Shown: positions 12,023 through 24,913, counted from the first letter of the stretch. The stretch is DNA of 64,000 nt from Scatophagus argus (GCF_020382885.2 NC_058515.1:4199223-4263222); one strand, 5' to 3'. Numbers and translations are program-made. Notes: generated by a model from the sequence alone, not told the origin.

Positions 12023-13771
12023 AAGAAGTGACACTGAAGGTGCTATTTTGGAAACAGTAAACACATGTTGCCCCCTGCATTGACTTTGTTGGTTCTTGAG
12101 TCAATAGACTTGGAGAGAGGTGCTAGAACCACAACGAGCTTGTAATCTTTGTTTTTGGAACCCTGATCTCTAAAAGTCCTTTTATTAGGTAACATCATCA
12201 TGACAAGATGGATTATTAGACATTTATTCTCAGATTAGTGTTGAAAGTATTTCAACTGGTATAAATACTCAACGTACTGAGGATTTTACCTTTAATGGAG
12301 TGTAAATGTCATTGGTCAGTGCTAAGCTTAACACCAGTGCAGTCTCTGAGACCTAGATTTTATTGTGTGGATGTGAAGATTTCTTTTATTGACAACCAAA
12401 AGATTTTTTGATGATATCATAAGCTGATTGTCGGTATAAATTAATCAGTAAATGGGAGTTATGCAAACTTAAGGAACTAAAATTACAAAAGAGAAAATTA
12501 AGCAACCTGACCAAATTTAAAGGATAAAGTTTCTGGTTAGGATGATCTTTGACAAGTTACGCTTCCACATACATTTTCTTTAGGTGTGGGTGCACACGTG
12601 CTCTGTGCCGACAGGAAGCAGGTAGTGGTGTGTTGTTGTAGCGCCATTGTTATAAAACACTGGACTTGGAGTCTGCAGCCACATTAGCAACTTTTTTGGG
12701 CTGCTAACACACGTTCTAACACATCTTAGTTTAGCATGTTAGCATGCTAATTGCAGTTCATCCTGATGAACATGTACAAAATGCAGCAAATTATCCAGTA
12801 ACTGTTAGGACATTTCACTCACAATCACCGATGTGAATCTCATTCCAGTACAAAACCAAATCTTAAGGGATCACCAAAATCAGTAGGATTCATCCTGTGC
12901 TAACCATGAACATCTACACCAAATTTTGTGCCAATTCATCATGTAGACAGTAATTTCACAAGATAAATGAAAACTTTGATTTGGTGGGGTCGCATTTAAT
13001 AATAATCTGTCCAGTAGTTTTTGAGGTATTTGAGTGTGGATAAAGTTGACTCTGGACCAGCTGACCAATCAACATTGCCCACCCTAAACACTTTTCTTGG
13101 CAGTGGTTACTGATGTTGCAGCAAACCTGCGTGATAGCTGCTCATGAAAACGCTGCAGAGACTTCCTGTTTGAAACCAGAGAGTGAAACAGGTCCTCAGA
13201 AAGCAAGAACACTAAGAGCTAACTTTTCACTGTTGACCACACCAAGGCTAAAAAAAGCATGAGACAGTGTTGATCCGAAAAGCATATCTCTCAGGATTTG
13301 GAGTTTCTTTAGTTTATTTCCTGCTTTATTTTGTAGATTTTCTCCTCTTGTGTCCTGTTTAACTTTTCATTTCCTGTCTTTGTCTGCTTTCCCTCCTTTT
13401 TTGATTGTTTTCACCTGTGTTTAGTCCCCATTTTCTATACCTGCTCTCCATGTGTGATTTGTCTGTGTCTCGAGAGTTTTGTTTGCTGCCTTCTGTGGCC
13501 TCTGTGTTCCTCATGTCTGCTGTTCTGGATAGTTTCTTTGTTTTGGACTGTTGTTTCCTTGACTGTCACCTTTTGTTTGTATCTGTTTTCCTTTTGAGTA
13601 AATTTTGTTTTATTAGGTCGGTGGTGAATGCTGAAGCACCAAATTAACCTCATCTACAAAGAAAAGCACCAAAAACATAGTTTTAGCATATTTTCTGTTC
13701 CCTAACTTTGTATTGGAAGTAACCAGGAGTATTTCTCAAATGCACCAACCTCGGGAAGAAAAGTTACCTAC
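12023..13771. other. NITR intergenic module, unit 2
   Basis: No gene is supported. It is nearly identical to 18,508-20,283, and lacks the SINE present in unit 1. A T-rich stretch from 13,265 leads into pseudogene B. Confidence 0.55.
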
Positions 13772-14458
13772 ACTCAAAGTCCAGTTTGGTTTCTTTTCCA
13801 AACACCATGTCTCCATATGAGGCAACAGCACATTAGTAAGTCCCAGCATGAGAAATATTCAGGCTCTTCATTGTCAAACTGTAGACTCAGGAGTGTGTTT
13901 GTGTGTTGGATTTCCTCAGAGTCACAGAGCCTCCTGGTTGGATGCTAACTGATGGACCATCACAAGCGTCTTCAAATTTAAATCTTTCACACTGACAGTC
14001 ATGCTCTCTGAAATATTTATTGTCTATAAATGACAAGTTTCTGCCATTTTTAATTTCCAGTGTGAAGCATGGATTGTTTTTGAATTCATCACAAAAAGTG
14101 CCATTTGTATCAATGGTGTTCAAGTTTGAGATCAGCCTTTGTTTCTGTCTCAGGATTTGTTTATACCAGTAATACTGCAGGAACGTCACTTTTATAAAAA
14201 CACTGTAGAGTCCAGTTGTCTCTAGTTTTAATTGATCCAAAACTATTTTCTTGGCAAGCAAATGAGGACAGTGTAAGAGCAGCTGTCTGAGCTGAAGGGG
14301 AAAGAGACACAAAGCAAGTCCCCATTTATTTTTAGGTTATGTGGCTGATTCAGCATTGTCATTACACATTAGAAACATGAGGAGTGGTGTTACATTAAAA
14401 CATAAATACTGGAGTGATTAAAGCTACTCACCTACTTTCCACAAGAACAAATGTTATC
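13772..14458 (-). pseudogene. Truncated NITR pseudogene B
   Basis: The V/I exon remnant is 13,772-14,291 (520 bp against 693), with a leader remnant near 14,432-14,458 in which the start ATG reads ATA. Visible V pieces are YYWYKQIL, RLISNL, GTFCDEFKNNPCFTLE and CQCERFKFEDACDG. The I domain keeps PSVSIQPGGSVTL, then jumps to NTQTHS, so its middle is deleted. A codon of the GTYYCA motif has become a stop. No transmembrane exon is found to the left. Confidence 0.82.
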
Positions 14459-16767
14459 GTGCTTGAATTTCGGTGTTTAATGAAAAGAATCTGGAAACTT
14501 TCTCCACTCTTATGGCCAAGACTGTATTTGACTGACCAACCTGAACTGACTGTATATGACCTGTTAAGGGAACGGGATCATATGTTCACTGCTGCCTGCT
14601 CTGTCAAGTTTGGTTTTTGAGAACACTCACATTGGCGACAAATGGAAAATATCAGATCATTGTTTATAATGATATAAAGCTTATTTCAAGCTGTAACGGA
14701 CACTGTATTTTGTCCTGCTATGATCAGCCATTTTGTCTCCTCATTACCCAAGATAAACCTTCTGCAAAACACTATAGCTGACATGACTTGTTGCTACACA
14801 GATTTTGAAAAAGAAGTCAAATGCATGCATTGCAGCACCACAGAAATTCACAGTGACTAACCCACCCTGAACATGGAGCTACCCTTGGTGCTGAAAGTCA
14901 GTTTGATAAATCTTGAAATATCTAAATATCTTTTAACACTGTGGACTTCTCTATTATCACACTGTGGTTGGAAGAAATGGATCATAACCCAATAGCCATA
15001 GCCCAAGGAACTATTTTCACACATATTACCTTAAGAGAAAAGTGTCCAATATGTATATATATATTATATGAACACTGGTGAAATACACAAATAATGCTAT
15101 GTTGGCCAATCACATGGATGTAAGAACACAGCCGGTAATTTCTAAAAACCTGCATTTTGTGGGTTGAAAACATTTGCATACAAAACATATAAAATATATA
15201 TAAGATTGACAACACGAGTCTCCACTTCCTCCCACTGTACAATAATGAAGACATCAAGCTAAAGCTACAGGAATATGCATCCACACACACACACATCAGA
15301 GGGAGCCTCTTAGCTTCTCTGAGTCATTAGCTCAGAATTTAGTTACACAGATTTTAAATGCATTTATCTTTCCCTCCTGGTCTTCTTGCAGTGTAAATCT
15401 CTGTGTCATCTGTACCTTAAACTGCACACCCCCCCAAATGCTGAGCCCTGCCTGGTGTAACATGGGGCCGTTTTCAGTCTGACTGCCCACTAAGAGCACA
15501 AACACGTCCACATCCTGTTGAAAACCACGAAGGCTGCTACAGTGAAAGAGAAAAGACTGTCTCATTTCTGTGTTCACAGCAGAACAGAGCCAAATAACAA
15601 CGTAGCGTGCTATGTTATATATATAAAATAGAAAGACCCCATCAGTTTTACATTTCTTTTTTGCATGTTCTGTCAAAGTAGCAGACAAGCTACTCACCCA
15701 CGCCTCCAAGACTCACTTGGGTCATATGAAGTGTTTGTGCTCCAAACTAGCAACAAGAGTTGTTTTACTTGTTTTAGTTTCATTCTTTGCTCTTATGTGG
15801 GCATATAGAATGCTAAATTCCCTCTGCACTGTCATCCCAGTCACCACTAGTTCTGTTGACTTGAAGAGGGCAGCCACATGCCTTTTCTCATATCTGGAGT
15901 CAACGGTTACTTCTTTTGCACTGTCATTAAGAAAACAGGTTAAAATGTATTTCCCTTAGGGTCCTTCACACACACCAGTGCATCTGGCCCTTTCAGTGTA
16001 CAGATTTCATTGAAAAAAACAAATCATTATCATTATAATCATTATAAAGCCTAGTGGTTATTGCAGACAACAAAATTACAATAAGTATAAGTATGCAATA
16101 ACTCATTCTGCTACAAATGAAGCAAATGTTTGTAAATATGCATACATCTGACGCTTAGTAAAGCATACAGAGGTTTGATCTTTTCACTGCAGGCAAAGAG
16201 AGAAACTTTCAAAGAGCTTTTTACATCTTAAAGCAAAATCTACAAAAACATTCATCCATCCATTCTCTATACTGCTTATCCATAAGGGTTGCAAGGTGGC
16301 TGGAGTCTATTCCAGCTGAATATGAGCAACAAGGGGAACACACCCTGCTGACACACAAAGACAGACAGCCGCACATGGAGCAACGTAGAGCAGCCAATTA
16401 ACCTAATGTGAATGTTTTTGGGACTGTGGGAGGAAACTGGAATACCCGGAGAAAACCCACGCAGGCACAGAAGGTCCCAGATTGGAACCTGGAACCTGGA
16501 AGCTTTTGGTTTGTTTTCAGCTATTCAGCACTGACAGATCAATACAGCAAATGTGTGAAAATGGAAATCTGGCAACTTTACCAGCACATCATACATAGAG
16601 TTGCTGCATAAGCTTGTTCAAATGGTTGGATACAAGGATTTACATTTATTATACAGTATGCACGGTTACTATTTTATTTTAAGAAAAACTAATGGAATTC
16701 ATTTTAACAGGTGTTAACACAATTAGATCTTAGACATAAACAAAGTACAGATGAAGCGTGTCCAGCT
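14459..16767. other. NITR intergenic module, 14.5-16.8 kb
   Basis: No gene is supported. It is shared almost base for base with 20,970-23,220. It contains two open frames that are also open in the twin copy (minus 15,332-15,709 and plus 15,717-15,959), but neither resembles a known protein. A truncated SINE lies at about 16,253-16,505, and the 3' flank of NITR 3 has AATAAA on the minus strand at 16,645-16,650. Confidence 0.55.
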
Positions 16768-18424
16768 CTACTGCCTGACACTGGAGTACACACATTCAGT
16801 TTCAGTGTTGTCTCTCTGTCTTCTTGACCTGCTGACTCTGTAATCCCTTAAAGCAGCATAATGGAGATTGTCTGCATCTTGGTAACCCTGGTAACAAAAA
16901 ATACTCTCTGGTAATCACAATACAGTGACCTACATTAGAAAAAGAACAATCTGTCAAAGTCCACAAAACAAGTTGCTGAACAGACATAGAACATAAATGA
17001 TATTCACCTCTCCATTTGTTGTGGTAGAAGCTGAAGCTCTTTGAGACTCTGCTTCAAAAGACAAAAAACTGATATCATCTTAAATACATCTTCAGTGTGT
17101 ATACAAGAGGATACAAAATGACACTACTGCTATTACCTGTGCATTGGCTTCTGTTTCTCTTGTTCAGGTTGTACACTGAGAAAGTCAGGAAAACAACCAG
17201 GATGGTGCAGAATACCAAAGCACCACTCAAGAAGTACAGACGGCTGTCAGGAGGGTTCACCTCATCTGCAGACAGGCAGACATCAGGAGTCATTACAAGC
17301 CTTTTAGTAGAGCTAAACAGAGAAATCAGTCAGGCCAACTGTAGCATATTGATATAGATGATATAGATGTAACTAGCTGATAAAGATGTCAGTCAAAATT
17401 AAAAACAAAAACCAAATCAAAAGTACATGCATCAAGATCGTTTATGTTACTTGTTACAGGGCTTGGAAATCCAATATTGTTCAGGCTATACCCTCTATAA
17501 CCTATCATAGTTATCTCTCTGCTACAGTTTTGCAGTACTCACTCTCAATGTCCAGCTTGGTCCCATTTCCAAACAGTATGTGTCCACATGTGGCAACAGC
17601 ACAGTAGTAGGTCCCAACATGAGAAATATTCAGGCTGTTCATCGGCAAGTTGTAGACACAGGAGTGTGTTTGTGTGTCGGGTCTCCTCTCACACTGATCA
17701 TTCCTGCCTCCATGGGTGTAAATGAGTGCTTGAGGAGAATCTTCAGACCTTTTGAACCAGTAAACACTGTGTTCTCCCTCACAGGTCCCAGTGTGTACTG
17801 TACAGTTCAGAGTCACAGAGCCTCCTGGCTGGATGGTCTCAGATGCTGACTGATGGACCAAAACTGGGATGTCCAAACCTGAACCCTTCACATTGACAGT
17901 AATGCTTTCTGCAAAATAAATGTTGTATGCATAGGAGCTTGCACAGTAATAAGTACCTGAGTCTGAAATGTGCAAATCTGAGATTGTCAAGTGATTTTTA
18001 CCCTTTTCAGTATCCAGTGTGAAGCGCTGATTGTTCATGAATTCATGATAAAAAGTGCCCTTTTTGTCATGTTTAAAGAACCTTGAGATGAGCCTTGGTT
18101 TCTGTCCCAGGATTTGTTTATACCAATAAAAAGCTGCTGCAAATTCATCTTCATAGAAGCATCGTAATGTCACACTGTCGCCAACATTAACAGATACAAA
18201 ACCACTCTCCTGATGCAGAGACATAGTTGTCAGAGCTGAATGAAAAAGGAAACCAAAGTAGATCAAAATAAGAGCAATGATGGACGTTTAAGTGAATGAT
18301 TAGATATCAAGTCAGTGACTGTAGTCTCTTGAAAATATACCAATAAAACTGACAAAAGATCAAACTTACTTGTTGTCCACAAGCACAGACAAGTCAGGTG
18401 TAAATCACACTTCAGAGATGTCAT
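16768..18424 (-). CDS. nitr: Novel immune-type receptor 3 (inhibitory type)
   Basis: Exons on the minus strand: leader 18,370-18,424, V/I 17,543-18,235, transmembrane 17,137-17,265, linker 17,008-17,051 and tail 16,768-16,887. The product is 346 aa. The leader equals that of NITR 2. In the V domain the CDR1 is YEDEFAAAFYW and the CDR3-like loop CASSYAYNIYFA, so the extra cysteine of genes 1, 2 and 4 is Ser here. The V-domain J position reads FAESIT. The I domain, uncharged transmembrane helix and tail (LHYAAL, CVYSSV) follow the family pattern. Flanks and introns are almost the same as those of NITR 2, marking a recent duplication of about 6.5 kb. An AATAAA is at 16,645-16,650 on the minus strand. 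Confidence 0.9.
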
Positions 18425-18495
18425 CGTGATCAAAATGTCTTGACGAATGTAGAGAGCTTGGATATTTTCTTTACTCTTAATGAGAGGACAGCGTT

Positions 18496-18507
18496 TGATT
18501 GGCTAAC
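18496..18507 (-). promoter_or_regulatory. CCAAT box of NITR 3
   Basis: Minus-strand GTTAGCCAATCA about 74 bp upstream of the start codon. Confidence 0.6.
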
Positions 18508-20283
18508 AAGAAGTGACACTGAAGGTGCTATTTTGGAAACAGTAAACACATGTTGCCCCCTGCATTGACTTTGTTGGTTTTTGAGTCAATAGACTTGGAG
18601 AGAAGTGCTAGAACCACAACGAGCTTGTAATCTTTGTTTTTGTAACCCTGATCTCTAAAAGTCCTTTTATTAGGTAACATCATCATGACAAGATGGATTA
18701 TTAGACATTTATTCTCAGATTAGTGTTGAAAGTATTTCAACTGGTATAAATACTCAACGTACTGAGGATTTTACCTTTAATGGAGTGTAAATGTCATTGG
18801 TCAGTGCTAAGCTTAACACCAGTGCAGTCTCTGAGACCTAGATTTTATTGTGTGGATGTGAAGATTTCTTTTATTGACAACCAAAAGATTTTTTGATGAT
18901 ATCATAAGCTGATTGTCCGTATAAATTAATCAGTAAATGAGAGTTATGCAAACTTTAAGGTACTAAAATTATTAAAGAGAAAATTAAGCAACCTGACCAA
19001 ATTTAAAGGGTAAAATTTCTGGTTAGGATGATCTTTGACAAGTTACGCTTCCACATACATTTTCTTTAGGTGTGGGTGCACACGTGCTCTGTGCCGACAG
19101 GAAGCAGGTAGTGGTGTGTTGTTGTAGCGCCATTGTTATAAAACACTGGACTTGGAGTCTGCAGCCACATTAGCAACTTTTTTGGGCTGCTAACACACGT
19201 TCTAACACATCTTAGTTTAGCATGTTAGCATGCTAATTGCAGTTCATCCTGATGAACTTGTACAAAATGCAGCAAATTATCCAGTAACTGTTAGGACATT
19301 TCACTCACAATCACCGATGTGAATCTCATTCCAGCGCAAAACCAAATCTTAAGGGATCACCAAAATCAGTAGGATTCATCCTGTGCTAACCATGAACATC
19401 TACACCAAATTTTGTGCCAATTCATCATGTAGACAGTAATTTCACAAGATAAATGAAAACTTTGATTTGGTGGGGTCGCATTTAATAATAATCTGTCCAG
19501 TAGTTTTTGAGGTATTTGAGTGTGGATAAAGTTGACTCTGGACCAGCTGACCAATCAACATTGCCCACCCTAAACACTTTTCTTGGCAATGGTTACTGAT
19601 GTTGCAGCAAACCTGCGTGATAGCTGCTCATGAAAACGCTGCAGAGACTTCCTGTTTGAAACCAGAGAGTGAAACAGGTCCTCAGAAAGCAAGAACACTA
19701 AGAGCTAACTTTTCACTGTTGACCACACCAAGGCTAAAAAAAGCATGAGACAGTGTTGATCCGAAAAGCATATCTCTCAGGATTTGGAGTTTCTTTAGTT
19801 TATTTCCTGCTTTATTTTGTAGATTTTCTCCTCTTGTGTCCTGTTTAACTTTTCATTTCCTGTCTTTGTCTGCTTTCCCTCCTTTTTTGATTGTTTTTAC
19901 CTGTTTTCACCTGTGTTTAGTCCCCATTTTCTATACATGCTCTCCATGTGTGATTTGTCTGTGTCTCGAGAGTTTTGTTTACTGCCTTCTGTGGCCTCTG
20001 TGTTCCTCATGTCTGCTGTTCTGGATAGTTTCTTTGTTTTGGACTGTTGTTACCTTGACTGTCACCTTTTGTTTGCATCTGTTTTCCTTTTGAGTAAGTT
20101 TTGTTTTATTAGGTCGGTGGTGAATGCTGAAGCTCCCCTCCAGAAATGCACCAAATTAACCTCATCTACAAAGAAAAGCACCAAAAACATAGTTTTAGCA
20201 TATTTTCTGTTCCCTAACTTTGTATTGGAAGTAACCAGGAGTATTTCTCAGATGCACCAACCTCGGCAAGAAAAGTTACCTAC
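18508..20283. other. NITR intergenic module, unit 3
   Basis: No gene is supported. It is a near twin of 12,023-13,771. The T-rich stretch from about 19,745 precedes pseudogene C. Confidence 0.55.
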
Positions 20284-20970
20284 ACTCAAAGTCCAGTTTG
20301 GTTTCTTTTCCAAACACCATGTCTCCATATGAGGCAGCAGCACAGTAGCAGGTCCAAGCATGAGAAATATTCAGGCTCTTCATTGTCAAACTGTAGACTC
20401 AGGAGTGTGTTTGTGTGTTGGATTTCCTTAGAGTCACAGAGCCTCCTGGTCGGATGCTAACTGATGGACCATCACAAGCGTCTTCAAATTTAAATCTTTC
20501 ACACTGACAGTCATGCTCTCTGAAATATATATTGTCTATAAATGACAAGTTTCTGCCATTTTTAATTTCCAGTGTGAAGCATGGATTGTTTTTGAATTCA
20601 TCACAAAAAGTGCCATTTGTATCAATGGTGTTCAAGTTTGAGATCAGCCTTTGTTTCTGTCTCAGGATTTGTTTATACCAGTAATACTGCAGGAACGTCA
20701 CTTTTATAAAAACACTGTAGAGTCCAGTTGTCTCTAGTTTTAATTGATCCAAAACTATTTTCTTGGCAAGCAAATGAGGACAGTGTAAGAGCAGCTGTCT
20801 GAGCTGAAGGGGAAAGAGACACAAAGCAAGTCCCCATTTATTTTTAGGTTATGTGGCTGATTCAGCATTGTCATTACACATTAGAAACATGAGGAGTGGT
20901 GTTACATTAAAACATAAATACTGGAGTGATTAAAGCTACTCACCTACTTTCCACAAGAACAAATGTTATC
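20284..20970 (-). pseudogene. Truncated NITR pseudogene C
   Basis: The V/I exon remnant is 20,284-20,803 (520 bp), and the leader remnant lies near 20,944-20,970. It carries the same internal V and I deletions as pseudogene B and the same loss of the start ATG, so B and C descend from one already broken copy. Small differences include IRPGGS where B has IQPGGS, and an intact TGCTACTGTGC-type codon in the cysteine motif near 20,340. Confidence 0.82.
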
Positions 20971-23221
20971 GTGCTTGAATTTCGGTGTTTAATGAAAAGA
21001 ATCTGGAAACTTTCTCCACTCTTATGGCCAAGACTGTATTTGACTGACCAACCTGAACTGACTGTATATGACCTGTTAAGGGAACGGGATCATATGTTCA
21101 CTGCTGCCTGCTCTGTCAAGTTTGGTTTTTGAGAACACTAACATTGGCGACAAATGGAAAATATCAGATCATTGTTTATAATGATATAAAGCTTATTTCA
21201 AGCTGTAACGGACACTGTATTTTGTCCTGCTATGATCAGCCATTTTGTCTCCTCATTACCCAAGATAAACCTTCTGAAAACACTATAGCTGACATGACTT
21301 GTTGCTACACAGATTTTGAAAAAGAAGTCAAATGCATGCATTGCAGCACCACAGAAATTCACAGTGACTAACCCACCCTGAACATGGAGCTACCCTTGGT
21401 GCTGAAAGTCAGTTTGATAAATCTTGAAATATCTAAATATCTTTTAACACTGTGGTTGGAAGAAATGGATCATAACCCAATAGCCATAGCCCAAGGAACT
21501 ATTTTCACACATACCGCCTTAAGATTAAAGAGTCCAATATGTATATATATATTATATGAACACTGGTGAAATACACAAATGATGCTATGTTGACCAGTCA
21601 CATGGATGTAAGAACACAGCCGGTAATTTCTGAAAACCGGCATTTTGTGGGTCGAAAACATTTGCATACAAAACATATAAAATATATATAAAATTGACAA
21701 CACGAGTCTCCACTTCCTCCCACTGTACAATAATGAAGACATCAAGCTAAAGCTACAGGAATATGCATCCACACACACACACAGCAGAGGCAGCCTCTTA
21801 GCTTCTCTGAGTCATTAGCTCAGAATTTAGTTACACAGATTTTAAATGCATTTATCTTTCCCTCCAACTGGTCTTCTTGCAGTGTAAATCTCTGTGTCAT
21901 CTGTACCTTAAACTGCACACCCCCCCAAATGCAGAGCCCTGCCTGGTGTAACATGGGGCCGTTTTCAGTCTGACTGCCCACTAAGAGCACAAACACGTCC
22001 ACATCCTGTTGAAAACCACGAAGGCTGCTACAGTGAAAGAGAAAAGACTGTTTCATTTCTGTGTTCACAGCCGAACAGAGCCAAATAACAACGTAGCGTG
22101 CTATGTTATATATATAAAATAGAAAGACCCCATCAGTTTTACATTTCTTTTTTGCATGTTCTGTCAAAGTAGCAGACAAGCTACTCACCCACGCCTCCAA
22201 GACTCACTTGGGTCATATGAAGTGTTTGTGCTCCAAACTAGCAACAAGAGTTGTTTTACTTGTTTTAGTTTCATTCTTTGCTCTTATGTGGGCATATAGA
22301 ATGCTAAATTCCCTCTGCACTGTCATCCCAGTCACGACTAGTTCTGTTGACTTGAAGAGAGCAGCCACATGCCTTTTCTCATATCTGGAGTCAACGGTTA
22401 CTTCTTTTGCACTGTCATTAAGAAAACAGGTTAAAATGTATTTCCCTTAGGGTCCTTCACACACACCAGTGCATCTGGCCCTTTCAGTGTACAGATTTCA
22501 TTGAAAAAAACAAATCATTATCATTATAATCATTATAAAGCCTAGTGGTTATTGCAGACAACAAAATTACAATAAGAACTCATTCTGCTTCTGCCCTTAG
22601 TAAAGCATACAGAGGTTTGATCTTTTCACTGCAGGCAAAGAGAGAAACTGTCAAAGAGCTTTTTACATCTTAAAGCAACATCTGCAAAAACATTCATCCA
22701 TCCATTCTCTATACTGCTTATCCATAAGGGTCACGGGGGGACTGGAGTCTATCCCAGCTGAATATGAGCAACAAGGGGAACACACCCTGCTGACACACAA
22801 AGACAGACAGCCGCACACGCTCACACACAGGAGCAATGTAGAGTAGCCAGTTAGCCAAATGTGCATGCTTTTGGGACTGTGGGAGGAAACTGGAATACCC
22901 GGAGAAAACCCACGCAGGCACAGAAGGTCCCAGATTCAAACCTGGAACCTGGAAGCTTTTGTTTTGTTTTCAGCCATTCAGCACTGACAGATCAATACAG
23001 CAGGGACTGTGAAAATGGAAATCTGACAGCTTCACCAGCACATCATACATAGAGTTGCTGCATAAGCTTGTTCAAATGGTTGGATACAAGGATTTACATT
23101 TATTATACAGTACGCACTGTTACTATTTTATTTTAAGAAAATCTAATGGCATTCACTTTAATAGGTGTTAACAAAATTAGACCTTAGACATAAACAAAGT
23201 ACAGATGAAGCGTGTCCAGCT
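20971..23221. other. NITR intergenic module, 21.0-23.2 kb
   Basis: No gene is supported. It is a near twin of 14,459-16,767, with a truncated SINE at about 22,692-22,950 and an AATAAA on the minus strand at 23,099-23,104 for NITR 4. Confidence 0.55.
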
Positions 23222-24830
23222 CTACTGCCTGACACTGGAGTACACACATACAGTTTCAGTGTTGTCTCTCTGTCTTCTTGACCTGCTGACTCTGTACTCC
23301 CTTAAAGCAGCATAATGGAGATTGTCTGCATCTTGGTAACCCTGGTAACAAAAAATACACTCTGGTAATCACAATACATTAGAAAAAGAACAATCTGTCA
23401 AAGTCCTCAAAACAAGTTGCTGTAAAGACAATAAATAATATTCACCTCTCCATTTGTTGTGGTAGAAGCTGAAGCTCTTTGAGACTCTGCTTCAAAAGAC
23501 AAAAAACTCATCATCATCTTAAATACATCTTCAGTGTGTATACAAGGGGATACATAATGACACTACTGCTATTACCTGTGCATTGGCATCTGTTTCTCTT
23601 GTTCAGGTTGTACACTGAGAAAGTCAGGAAAACAACCAGGATGGTGCAGAATACCAAAGCACCACTCAAGAAGTACAGACGGCTGTCAGGAGGGTTCACC
23701 TCATCTGCAGACAGGCAGACATCAGCAGTCATTACAAGCCTTTTAGTAGAGCTAAACAGAGAAATCAGTCAGGCCAACTGTAGCTTATTGATATAAATGA
23801 TATAGATGTAACTTGCTGATATAGATGTCAGTCAAAATTAAAAACAAAAACCAAATCAAAAGTACATGCATCAAGATCGTTTATGATACTTGTTACAGGG
23901 CTTGGAAATCCAATATTGTTCAGGCTATACCCTCTATAACCTATCATAGTTATCTCTCTGCTACAGTTTTGCAGTACTCACTCTCAATGTCCAGCTTGGT
24001 CCCATTTCCAAACAGTATGTGTCCACATGTGGCAACAGCACAGTAGTAGGTCCCAACATGAGAAATATTCAGGCTGTTCATCGGCAAGTTGTAGACACAG
24101 GAGTGTGTTTGTGTGTCGGGTCTCCTCTCACACTGATCATTCCTGCCTCCATGGGTGTAAATGAGTGCTTGAGGAGAATCTTCAGACCTTTTGAACCAGT
24201 AAACACTGTGTTCTCCCTCACAGGTCCCAGTGTGTACTGTACAGTTCAGAGTCACAGAGCCTCCTGGCTGGATGGTCTCAGATGCTGACTGATGGACCAA
24301 AACTGGGATGTCCAAACCTGAACCCTTCACACTGACAGTAATTCCTTCTGCAAAATTAATGTTGTATGCATAGCAGCTTGCGCAGTAATAAGTAGCTGAG
24401 TCTGAAATGCGCAAATCTGAGATTGTCAAGTGATTTTTACCATTTTCAGTATCCAGTGTGAAGCGCTGGTTGTTCATGAATTCATCAGTAAAAGTGCCTT
24501 TTTTGTTATGTTTATAGAAGCTAGAGACCAGCCTTGGATTCTGTCCCAGTATTTGTTTATACCAATAAAATGTTGCTCCAACTTCATCTTCATAGAAACA
24601 TCGTAATGTCACACTGTTTCCAACATTAACAGATACAAAACCACTCTCCTGATGCAGAGACGTAATTGCCAGAGCTGAAAAGAAAAGAGACCAAAGAAGA
24701 TCAACATAAAATTCAATGATGTCTACAGTCATTTGGGTGAAGATACAAATAAAACTGACAAAAGACCAAACTTACCCATTCTCCACAAGCACAGACAAGT
24801 CAGGTATAAAGCAAACCTCGGAGATGTCAT
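23222..24830 (-). CDS. nitr: Novel immune-type receptor 4 (inhibitory type)
   Basis: Exons on the minus strand: leader 24,776-24,830, V/I 23,982-24,674, transmembrane 23,576-23,704, linker 23,446-23,489 and tail 23,222-23,341. The product is 346 aa. The leader is of a second type (MTSPRFALYLTCLCLWRMG), shared with NITR 5 and different from genes 1-3, while the I domain and tail match genes 2 and 3. The V domain has YEDEVGATFYW, GQNPRLVSS and CASCYAYNINFA. The tail has LHYAAL with LREYRV instead of LRDYRV, then CVYSSV. The mix of a gene-5-like leader and V start with a gene-3-like 3' half suggests a past gene conversion or unequal crossover. Confidence 0.9.
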
Positions 24831-24901
24831 CGTGATTAAAAAGTCTTGATGAGTGTAGAGACCTTCTATACTTTCTTTACTCTTAGAGAGAGGACATCAT
24901 T

Positions 24902-24913
24902 TGATTGGCTAAC
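24902..24913 (-). promoter_or_regulatory. CCAAT box of NITR 4
   Basis: Minus-strand GTTAGCCAATCA about 74 bp upstream of the start codon. Confidence 0.6.

Noticed and set aside
17580-17849. Plus-strand open frames opposite the NITR V/I exons (also at 3643-3873, 11,005-11,364, 24,019-24,288, 31,274-31,504 and 36,168-36,398)
   Set aside because: They are reverse shadows of the I-domain exon, conserved only because that exon is conserved. Each would begin or end inside the Ig exon and has no family resemblance.
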